DNA from: Salarias fasciatus
Lineage: Eukaryota; Chordata; Actinopteri; Blenniiformes; Blenniidae
DNA: 64,000 nucleotides
NCBI RefSeq assembly: GCF_902148845.1
Contig: NC_043764.1
Coordinates: forward strand, 25,461,594-25,525,593
Direction: 5' to 3'
Each line of letters opens with the position of its first letter. Positions within the stretch are counted from its first letter, which is position 1. The notes beneath the pieces are model-generated. The model saw only the letters and a list, made by a program, of their open reading frames with translations, was not told the DNA's origin and did no database searches. Positions 43,799 through 64,000 of this stretch are shown here, piece by piece. Made by a program: the position numbers and the translations under genes.

Positions 43799-44800
43799 CG
43801 AGACGAGCCGTCCACTTCGACCACTGCCACAGACTCTTCAGCTTGAGCATTAGAGTTAAATAAACTGCCACACACACGTCAGACAAGCTGGGTGTGTTCA
43901 TCGAGGAAACATTGGTCAAGATTAGCTCCTGTGAGCAGCTCATTACTGCCTAGATCAATCGCCTTTTACTTCTATTTATCAACCACTAATGTTGGTGTCC
44001 TGCTGGAAAATATCAATTTCTGCCAACCTCTAAAAAAAACAAAACAAAAAAAAAAGAAACCCTTTCTCTTATAAGTTAAATCAATTAGACTCGTATGACT
44101 TTTCACTGTGACACTGAGATGCTGAAACACCTGGACCTATTAGCTGTGCTACTTTTTCCCTGTGTTAAATTTCCTCTTGAGTAACTTATGATTAAGCTTT
44201 CGTCTCTCAGTTTGAGGAAAGGATTTGCTTGTGTGCTCCACTCGCCCTGTCAGCTCAGGGTCACATGTATTTATCATTTTGATTGTTCTTTATATTTAAA
44301 TAGATGGGACCTCCGAAGGGTTCCAGACATACGACACAAGTAGATACTTCTGTTTTTAGACGATTCACAATTTGAGAATGTGCCTGACCTGAAGTGCTCA
44401 CAAGCTGAATTTCACTCATTTTAACTGTTTAGATTCCCTGTGGGGAAAAATCTGAGCCCCCCCACTCTCGGGGGATAATGTTATTTAGTACGGCACAAAA
44501 TGGAAGACATATTAATGGATACATGCTGTGGTAATGAAAACAATTGTAAATATCTGTGATGTATTTTTAAAATCTAATTCGAAGCAATCACTGTTAGCAT
44601 GTATGTTGAGATGTGTGCGTCTGTGGTTGTGCTTTTGGTTTACAGGATTTTTATGTGTCACTCTAACCTAAAACATGGAAGAGAGGGATTTGTATTTATA
44701 CTGTATTGAGGTGGTATTTATGAACAGCAATCGAATGATCCCTCTATTTTCTGTCCTGCAGAGTAACTCCTATCTTTAGTCTTTTGTTTAACAAAATAAA
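43799..44800 (+). other. MAPK14 3' UTR
   Basis: About 1 kb from the stop codon to an AATAAA at 44795-44800, followed by a T-rich stretch. An earlier AATAAA near 43858 could give a short form. 'tattta' blocks (near 44268, 44576 and 44692) are AU-rich but not clustered. Confidence 0.6.
44795..44800 (+). terminator. MAPK14 poly-A signal
   Basis: AATAAA followed by a T-rich stretch; the last good hexamer before the SRPK1 promoter. Confidence 0.6.
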
Positions 44801-45037
44801 GACTTATTTTTAAGAGATTTTTTGCTTTCTGGTTGAGTGTTTTTTTTTAATTAACTGCTGAATACCAACACCAGAAAATAAAAGGTTAAAACATGAGCTG
44901 GCAGTCTCATCAGCGACACTCCATAAAACATTTCTTTATAAGGCAGTTGGTGCGTTTGCAGTGTGTGTGCACGCGTGTGCGCGTGCTGCAGCCTTGCTGT
45001 TGTAAAAGCAAGAAAACAGCGTCTGATGCGCGACTGC

Positions 45038-45080
45038 TGACGTCACCGGGAAGCTCCAGTCGACGCAGTGCGCTTGCGCG
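45038..45080 (+). promoter_or_regulatory. SRPK1 core promoter: palindromic CRE and NRF1-like site
   Basis: TGACGTCA, a full CRE (45038-45045), and TGCGCTTGCGCG, one base off the NRF1 consensus (45069-45080), lie 52-94 bp before the SRPK1 start codon in a CpG-rich stretch. There is no TATA box. Confidence 0.6.
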
Positions 45081-45131
45081 GAGCATTCGATCACTGGTGT
45101 AGCTAGCAGCTAGGCTACGAATCCAGCCGCC

Positions 45132-56481
<11,350 letters not shown>

Positions 56482-57700
56482 TGGACGCCTCCTGACATTG
56501 TACCCAACCTTCCCTCCCCTGTTCTCTCCAGAGACTGCAACAGATCACTTTCCAGTTTGGGCATATCAGAAAAAAAAAAATATTTATTTCTCTTTTCTTT
56601 TTGGTTAAGTTGTTTTTTTGATTTCTTTTTTTAAATGTTCTCGTTAATGAACTGATGCTTCCGTGTACGTTTGCTTTGTATTCGTGGGTTCTTCTCTCGG
56701 TGTGGTGACGTCGGGAATCCAGTGGGTTTGGTTACTTCGTGGTCATGCTGGCTCAAGCTGCTGCGCTCTGCTCGCCCATCCATCTGAGAGAACTCCGTCA
56801 TTGTACTGCTAGTGACTCATCCTTGTTTGTTACACTCCTGCACTAAAACCCAAACAAATTAAGGATATGTAGCCTTTATTGGTCATTTTTGACCTTTGAA
56901 AAATGACCAGCTGTCACTTCTTTTTTTTTTCCTCGTACATTTTCATTAGTGCTGTGTTCCTCCTCCGTTGAATTATTTTGTATTACACTTGTAAGGTTTT
57001 GTATTTGTAAAGTAGGCTTAGGAAGTTGCACACTGGGCTGACACTGACACTGACTGTGGTGAACATTCAGAGCATTTCTCCAGACGGGGCTCTCCAGTTT
57101 CCCGTCCCAACTGATAAAGTAGATCACTCTTAGCCATAACAGATCTGTCCTCACCTGGTATTTGGGGCTCCGTTTGGTGTGTCGAATGAGATCCTTCATT
57201 CTCGTTGGGAGGCTGGTATTCTCATATTACAATTCAGGTAAGTAACGGTTTCAAAAGGTTTCAGCGAGACGACATGTGATGAAGCCCAAATTCAAAGGAA
57301 AAAAGTGATACCTGTATATATCTGTACCAAAGAGTTTGCCTTTATGTATATTACAGTTATGTACAGTTTTTAACAAATCTTATATCTTAGCTAAAATTAT
57401 TTAGCTGGGTAGCTGTGTTTTATTAAAACGTATGGAAGGTGTTTGAGCTCGGTTGTATGTATGGCCAACTGTCCAACAGTGTCACTGTTTTTACCAGAGA
57501 GACGGTGAGATCTGCTGTGTTGTAATGGTGTCCCAAACCGACCATATCAAAGTAACCTATGTTGTCTGTTGAGGCCTAGAAGTAAGAACAAAACATCGGT
57601 GTCGAGGTCGAGAACATAGACTTTGTGTGAGCCGTTCATTTACAAAAACTGTACAACACACCATGAAATAAAACAGATCTTCATACGATACGCAGCCACT
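56482..57700 (+). other. SRPK1 3' UTR
   Basis: About 1.2 kb of AT-rich, non-coding sequence from the stop codon to the AATAAA at 57667-57672. No other gene is seen in it. Confidence 0.65.
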
Positions 57701-57718
57701 GCCTCAGTTTGCTTTATT
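57667..57718. terminator. Facing poly-A signals of SRPK1 (+) and probably LHFPL5 (-)
   Basis: AATAAA on the plus strand at 57667-57672 would end SRPK1. TTTATT at 57713-57718 reads AATAAA on the minus strand and would end a minus-strand transcript, most simply LHFPL5. The two genes thus meet tail to tail with almost no space between them. Confidence 0.55.
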
Positions 57719-58424
57719 AACCGGAAACATGAATGAACGAGACATTTAAAAAAAAAACTAAAGCTGTGAAGGAAGCAGTGAGAATGAAAGACGAGCAGTT
57801 TGAATCTTCCAGTGCGTCTCGGATGAACTGGGGTCAAGGGTTTCCTGCAAGCAGAGGAATGGAAGTACAGTTATGCAATTCAGACATACTCCTTAGTGTG
57901 ATGGATGAGCTCTCTGCCTCCTGGATTTAACACTTTTTTTAGCTTCCTGTGATTCAGAACTTCGATAAAGCCTGTAAAGACGATGCAAGTCTTTCACCAC
58001 CGTGAAGATTTACAAACTAAAGGAGTAGATCTTTGATTTATCACCGCACAGAAGCTGGTCAGAGCATTTCAACTTGTTGCACCCTTTTGCTTCTGAGCTT
58101 GGTGTCGAGGTTAAATTCACGCAGAGCTGGAAATACAGTATGTTGTCCATCTACATGCTCTGAGACAGCGGGAAAAAAACCCCCCTGTGTAGTTAGATAA
58201 GTTTAGAGCTGTGGATTATTCAGCATCACCACTCGCTTTACCAGTTCATTACAGAACCAACATGTACAGTTAGCATTAACACACACGTCTGTTGGGATTG
58301 AGTCTTTAGTTTCCATAGTTTCTCTGTGTTCAGAAAAAGTGACATAATTAACATTACATTTAAAATTTTAAAGCGTTTCTCTGTTGTGACTCAGCGTGTC
58401 TCTCAGTGATGAAAATGTCTATTT

Positions 58425-58773
58425 TCACAAAGCCAAAAAATTCTTACCTAAAACAATCACAGTCTCTACATAAAAACCAGTTCTCCTGAGACCATCTGGT
58501 GCCGAGTGCAGTGAGATGTCCACAAACCTCAAAATGTGTTGCATTGAGCATGTTTCTGCAAGCTCACCCTGATAGCATGGTTTCAAAATGTTAGTCTTCT
58601 GGCTTTCATGGAGCATCAACAGCATCTCAGCTCCAGTCTCACTGTTGTAAAGTGTCTGCTCCTCTTAAGAAATTTGTTTAAAAAAAAAAAAAAAAGTTAG
58701 ACCGGTTTGGCGGCCAGATTGGAGCCTCTTATGGGCTGCTTTTGGCCTACAGGCCTTAAGTTTGACACCCCTG
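58425..58773 (-). repeat. hAT element copy 2 (minus orientation), near the LHFPL5 3' end
   Basis: Ends with GTTTGACACCCCTG at 58760-58773. On the minus strand the block 'gaggctccaatctggccgcc' and the sequence around 'tgcattgagcatgtttctgcaagctcaccctga' match copies 1 and 3. The other end is not clear. A further end of the same kind (TTTGACACCCCTG) occurs at 59134-59146. Confidence 0.55.
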
Positions 58774-59190
58774 CTTTAAAGAGGCTCATGTTTACAGACA
58801 AGATTCATCAATAAAGACAATTATTGACCAATTAGTGTCATCAGTCAATTTCCAATTCATATTTTTAGATTGTGAATGGAAACCAAATTACATGGAGGAA
58901 ACTAACTCTAAACACACAGAGGAATGATTTAAGGTGAAGTATGACGGTTAAGTAGATTGTCTCTTCTTTTACATTGACATTTATCCATCTTACTTTTTTG
59001 AAGAATCTCTTTTTACATTTTATTCAGGCATTAAACATTGCGTTTACTGCTACTTGTTCTTTTGTGAAATGGTCAGAGATCAACGCTATTATTTCACTGC
59101 TGCACTTATTTGTGGCCAGTCAGCGAAAACATGTTTGACACCCCTGATCTACATGTGGACTGTCTCACGTGACCCCCACCCCCGCCTCAC

Positions 59191-61070
59191 CTGCCCCCTC
59201 CACCTCAAAGTCGTCTGGCAGCAGTTTGTCCTGCCGGTTGCCGAGGGTGAAGGACAGCAGCGCCAGCAGGGCGGCGTCCAGAATGCTGATGATGGCCAGG
59301 ATGTAGGCCCAGCGCACGGTGCAGTTCCCCAGACTGTACTTGTCCGTCTTCTGCCCGCACATCCTCTTCACCTCGTCGGAGTCCCACCCATCCGGGTAGA
59401 TCAAGCACCCCATCACCATCAACACACCTGGACGGGAAGCAGTGCAGCAATCCTCACACCACACGGCCGGCCTCCATCAGTGAACAGCAGCGCAGCCACA
59501 CCTGATCTGGTTACAGGTAAAGTGATCCGTGGGCAGAGGTGTCAGAGTCTGTGCTGAAACCAGACTCCACGGTGAAGAACAACACATCCAACACGCTGAA
59601 ACCAGAGGAGGTGTGAAGGCGGCTCACGTCTCACTCCAGAGAAAAGGACTTCTCTCGCGCTGCCTTCACACATCTCTGCTTTATTTAGAGTTTCCGTGTG
59701 CCGGTTGGGCTTTTGTTAAAGATTTGTAAGAGATGCACTTTCAGTACCTGATGGAAAAAAGAGCCATTGATTCCCACATGGCGCTAAATCTCTTCTACTG
59801 CGTGGCCTGATGAAACCTTTGACCCTGCCAATACGCTTCATGTCTAAGATACTTTTTAAAAGCTCAATTTTTAACAAAAAAAAATCTTTTGGTGAAAGTT
59901 TTGCTGTATGTGATGAACGCGAAGTTACTAGTAATACAATCATTTCTAAATTACACTTGAGGACGTTGTTAATTTTTCACAAACTTGTTAAAAATGCAAA
60001 TCTGAATGATGAAAATAAACATATTCTTATATTTTCCTTTGAATTTTCAAATACTGCTTGACTTGAAAGAGTGATAAAAAGAATCAAATCCCCAATATGA
60101 TGCACGCTTACTGTTAATAGAAAATAAAGAAAAAGAACAAGATGTAATGCAATTTAAATAGAATTACCAGCTAGTCTAAAAGAAAGCTTATTGCGTTATA
60201 TTATATCACAACTGGAAACGTTTTAGTCAAACTAGTGGATGTGAAGCTTGAGTAAAAAAGATATATAGTACATGACTGTAATTAAGTATCACCATTAAAC
60301 ATGAATATAATTCAAACCATAAAATCTAACTTGATAACTTTGATTGTAATGTTTGTAGGCAATAAGATTCGTTCTATTTTTTTTAACTCTTTAAAAAAAG
60401 TAAAAAAAAAAACATACTATATATCTACAAACTTACTATTCTCGGGTTTACACTTACCTCATTGTTTTTGCTCTGACATTACAGGCTGATTGTTCAGAAG
60501 TTCTGAAAGCCATTGAGGAGAAGAAGAGAACTTTCTTTTTTTTTTTTTTAACCACAGTACTAATTCTTAGTTTGAGGCAGAGTAACCTGAGTTGTAACAC
60601 ATCTTCAGTACTTTTTTTATTTACACCCATCATATTGCCTGTCCTGAGAGCCGTGCCTCACCTGCTGCCAGCTGCATCCACGCACAGATCTTGTAGACGT
60701 TTCCAGCGTTGCAGAAGAAAAACAGGCTGAAACAGACCATGGTGCCCACGATCAGCAGCATGGAGCTCCCCACGAAGAACATGGCGGTCCTGAAGGCCGG
60801 AGACGGGATGGAGTCGAAGTCCAGCACGCTGCCCTTACAGACCAGCTCCGAGGTCAGCGCGTTCCCGATGCAGTAGTGGAAGAGGCCGAAGTAGCCGGCC
60901 TGTGGCGTGTTGACGCTGTCCCCGATCCAGAAGGGCTGGATGAAGACCTGCACGGTGATGATGACGAAGCACACGGTGAACACGGCCCACAAGACGCCGA
61001 TGGCCCTCGAGTTCCTCACATAGTTGGTGTGGTAGATTTTAGCAGCTTCCTGAGCTGGAAGCAGATCCAT
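59191..61070 (-). CDS. lhfpl5: LHFPL5 (TMHS), tetraspan subunit of the hair-cell mechanotransduction channel
   Basis: Four-pass membrane protein that links protocadherin-15 at the tip link to the TMC channel in inner-ear hair cells. Exon 1 (60662-61070) starts [20 protein letters not shown] and holds [20 protein letters not shown] and the first membrane segments up to CAWMQLAAG. Exon 2 (59191-59427) carries [20 protein letters not shown] and runs to [16 protein letters not shown], where a 'gtgagg' donor stands at the phase-1 position expected from human (…DG|TEEV). The last few residues lie in a third exon I could not fix. One candidate with correct phase is 57880-57920, but its acceptor is poor. 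Alternatively, reading through the donor would add 8 codons before a stop. LHFPL5 next to SRPK1 matches human 6p21.31. Confidence 0.93.
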
Positions 61071-61116
61071 GACCGCCAGTGGAGAGGAGAACCAACGTCT
61101 TTACAAGCTTTAAACA

Positions 61117-61156
61117 ACACACACACACAAACACACACACACACACACACACACAC
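61117..61156. repeat. AC microsatellite
   Basis: About 20 AC units with one interruption, just upstream of the LHFPL5 start codon. Confidence 0.9.
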
Positions 61157-61629
61157 CCTCTTTCCATTGTTCCATTGGTTCAGGATTCAGCACCACGGAC
61201 AGCTCCACATCCATAATTGATAACTGAGGTGGAGCAGTCTGAGTAACAGTTGTTTTCACCAGAGTCATTGCTCTGGTTTACCAGTTGACTAACAAAAAAA
61301 AAATGATAGACAAACAAGGTTATTCAGATGATCGACTATTTCATATATACATTTGAAAGTGGTGGTGGTGGTGAAGCTTGTCTTTTCTCTCTTCCCTAAC
61401 AGGATCAGAAGATAAGAAACAACAAAAGTTTGTGTCGGGCTTTTTTTTTTCTCTCACAGAAAACACTAAACATAAGGCTGGTTTATCAGTCACATTTCAT
61501 TTCAGGGGTCACGTATGGCCAATTTCATGTTGCGTGAGCCGTAACATTAAAATCGTTTCCACAATAACCTCTAAATTGAAACTTTAAAGTTTGCCTTTGT
61601 TGTGGTGTCGAGTAGAAGTTTTAAAAAGG

Positions 61630-61890
61630 TCTATATTTTTTCAAAAATATAGTCTCACAATCTCAACAGACCAATTTTGATGATAACTTCGGGTGCAAAA
61701 TATAGTGAAATGTCCCCCAAAAAATGTTGCATTATGCATGTTTTTACAAACTCACTCTGATAAACTACGTTAGAAAGTTTATGGTTTCTTTGTAATTTTT
61801 TTTTTAAAATTTGCTTAGTGGGTTTTTGGGCCAGATTCAAACCTCTTGTGGGCTGGGTTGGGCCCACGGGCCTTATGTTTGACACTCCTG
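61630..61890 (-). repeat. hAT element copy 3 (minus orientation)
   Basis: Ends GTTTGACACTCCTG at 61877-61890. Contains 'gtgggctgggttgggcccacgggcc' and 'atgttgcattatgcatgttttt', shared (reverse complement) with copy 1 at 46808-47283. The 5' end is not resolved. Confidence 0.55.
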
Positions 61891-61899
61891 GTTTGAAAC

Positions 61900-64000
61900 C
61901 ATTCTGATAGACAGATAGATGTATTTTTGTGGCAGATGCAGCATAGCTTTTCTCAAAATTCTTCATAATCATTGAATGGAAACCTTCAGAAAAAGTCAAT
62001 GGATGGAAAATGAGATGGAAATCAACATTATTGAAGCATTTCAGACGCCCCCCCGTCGCCTCCCATTACAGGTTTATCAGGCATGCCTGACTGGGAGGAG
62101 ATCTGAGGTTTTTCCCCGGCCATGCTGGAGAAATTATGTCTCTCATCTGTACATCTGTAGCCTGTGGTCTGTATTCGTACTTACCACTAAATGTAGATGT
62201 AGATTTGAAGCATTGTCTTCAGGCTGTTGAATTACATAACTCCACTTTCTTTTTCTATTCATATATAGATATATAATCAGATATTTTCTATTTGTAACAA
62301 TGTCTACTTTATTGCACCTCTGGATTGGATGCTAAATGGCTTCTTGTCGCTGTGTACTTGTACCGGTGTTATGTAGTAAATTTAATTCCTGTCCTTTATT
62401 CAAATACCGTACCTCATTTCTCACTATGGAAGTGGCAGGCTCCCATTACATGACATATGTTTTTGTATTCTGAATAGATTCCTGCCTCCAAACTTGTAAA
62501 TTCAGCCAAAGTTGTAAATATTAATGAACACGCAGCAGAATGAATTTACATGAAGAAGCGATAGACCAGAGGAAGGTATATATTTCCTCCCTTCCTTCAA
62601 CAACTTATACATAAATTATGTACAAACAAACCAAAAAAAAACCTGAATTGAATTAACAGACCAAACCAAACAGCACACTTAGGGGCACGCTACTGCAGGA
62701 AACAAACAGACATAATCACACACACACACACATTCCCAGAGGTGTTGACGGTATGTTATTGACACCATCTTATTTTTCCATCCATCCATATTCTATATCG
62801 TCTATTCTATATTCCATAGCCTTTTCAGTTCAGGGTTGCCGGAGCTGATCCCAGGTAATTATGGGCAGGAAACATGGCGAATCCGTTGAGAACTTCTGTC
62901 ATTGATCCTGAAGGAAGGTGACTGTGTGGAGAAGTTCAGTGCTTTACAGACGATAGACGATCCTCCGGCAGCCTGAACATACAGTATTGTAGCTTCACTA
63001 GAAAATGATCCACAGTCTTCTACGACAAACCTTAACAGGAAATAGGAATATGTACATCTGAGCTCTTAAAACCAAAGGAAAAGTGTTCAGGCTTATGAAA
63101 AATATTTTTGACTATTATCACAAAACAGCAGTTTTTTTTTTCTTCTTCAAATTATTTTCTGCCTCATTTAAATATAACTAAATGTCATAAAAGGAGCTTC
63201 AAAGACTGATGAATGTGAAATCTGTGATCTGTCAGACTAATGCACAGGAAGCTTAAAATAAAGGTTTGTTAATATTGCTGGAGCTGAGGCTCCTGCTTAT
63301 CTGAGAGCTGCTGGCAGCGGCAGGAACACGGTGAGGGATTTTATTTAGATAAATGAAAAACAGATGAAACCGCGTGAGTAGATTGAGGCGTTTGATTGTT
63401 GCTGGGGGAGTTCAGCTGCGCCGCAAGGTGCAAAACAAGTGTGAAAGCCAGGCGGCGTGATGGCTCGGGAAGAGACACAGATGTAAAATACCAACAACAA
63501 ACACACAAATCAAATCACACGGCACACCGGCGGGTGCCAGGATTCAGCTGGTGTGTGGCGCTCTCGGCCCAGACGGAAACCTACGTGATGCTGCTGAGTG
63601 TGTGACGGCCGCTGCTGTTCAGGAAGCTGCCTCTCTCTTTTAATTTCCACTCTGCTGGCTGATAAGCCACCTAGTCCAAACATATATTTAATTATATTTT
63701 ATTAAAATGTGATTTTTTTTTTTAAAGTATATTAATTCATCTGCGTGAACTGCTGCAGCCACGTTCGGTTTTTGACAGGAGCAGCCGGACGGAGCACGTC
63801 ACCATCTGTGCTCCTCAGATTCCAGCCAAGGCCTCGTGCACTGTGCACTGACAAACTGTGATCGTGGGTGAACGGTCGTCCTGCTTTCCTGGAGGATCCC
63901 TGACGGATCCCCGCAGATCAAGACCGACAAACATCGACTGGAGTCTGAGAATCAGAGAGGGAAACTCAGAGCGAGACGGAGGGGATTGACAGGGAAAGGA
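61900..64000. other. Intergenic DNA upstream of LHFPL5, no gene recognised
   Basis: Open frames are short and unlike any family I know. The last 240 bases (63760-64000) are more GC-rich than the rest and could belong to a first exon or promoter of a gene beyond the window, but nothing specific supports this. Confidence 0.45.

Noticed and set aside
59054-59557. 167-codon plus-strand frame near LHFPL5
   Set aside because: Mostly the antisense of LHFPL5 exon 2, whose minus-strand frame is clearly the real one.

Overview
The window is vertebrate nuclear DNA, almost certainly from a ray-finned (teleost) fish. Genes are multi-exon with GT-AG introns of about 70 bp to 4 kb. The proteins match vertebrate orthologues closely. 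The dispersed repeats are of fish type: SINE-like units, hAT-type and Harbinger-type non-autonomous DNA transposons, and a minisatellite. All gene models below were built by hand from splice sites and reading-frame continuity. Where I give a protein length, the summed exons divide exactly by three and stay open.

Left block (about 3.9-30 kb): an intergenic stretch with a SINE-like repeat (1-3.9 kb); an independent small-RNA gene that I identify as the Cajal-body RNA scaRNA2 (mgU2-25/61) with its own promoter; SMC5 (+, 24 coding exons); CFAP276 (-, 4 exons), tail to tail with SMC5; and ELAPOR1 (+, 22 coding exons). From memory, scaRNA2, CFAP276 and ELAPOR1 are also neighbours on human 1p13.3, so this is ancient synteny into which SMC5 (human chromosome 9) has been placed. 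An unassigned antisense ORF of 164 codons, with its own polyadenylation signal, lies in the last intron of ELAPOR1.

Right block (about 31.5-61.1 kb): MAPK14/p38-alpha (+, 12 exons), SRPK1 (+, 16 exon positions, one of them duplicated) and LHFPL5 (-, at least 2 coding exons). These are neighbours on human 6p21.31. The human gene between SRPK1 and MAPK14 (SLC26A8) is not here. The last 2.9 kb holds no recognisable gene.

The genes do not form one pathway. SMC5 is a genome-maintenance ATPase, CFAP276 a ciliary microtubule inner protein, ELAPOR1 a membrane regulator of autophagy and secretory compartments, MAPK14 a stress kinase, SRPK1 a splicing-factor kinase, LHFPL5 a hair-cell mechanotransduction subunit, and scaRNA2 a U2 snRNA methylation guide.

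The observations most worth a second look are: a tandemly duplicated 93-nt kinase exon in SRPK1 that looks like an alternative-exon pair, one copy SRPK2/3-like and the other SRPK1-like; scaRNA2 recognised from its two U2-complementary guides and its GU tracts; the nested antisense ORF in ELAPOR1; an RFX X-box in front of the ciliary gene CFAP276; and a long perfect hairpin in a MAPK14 intron.
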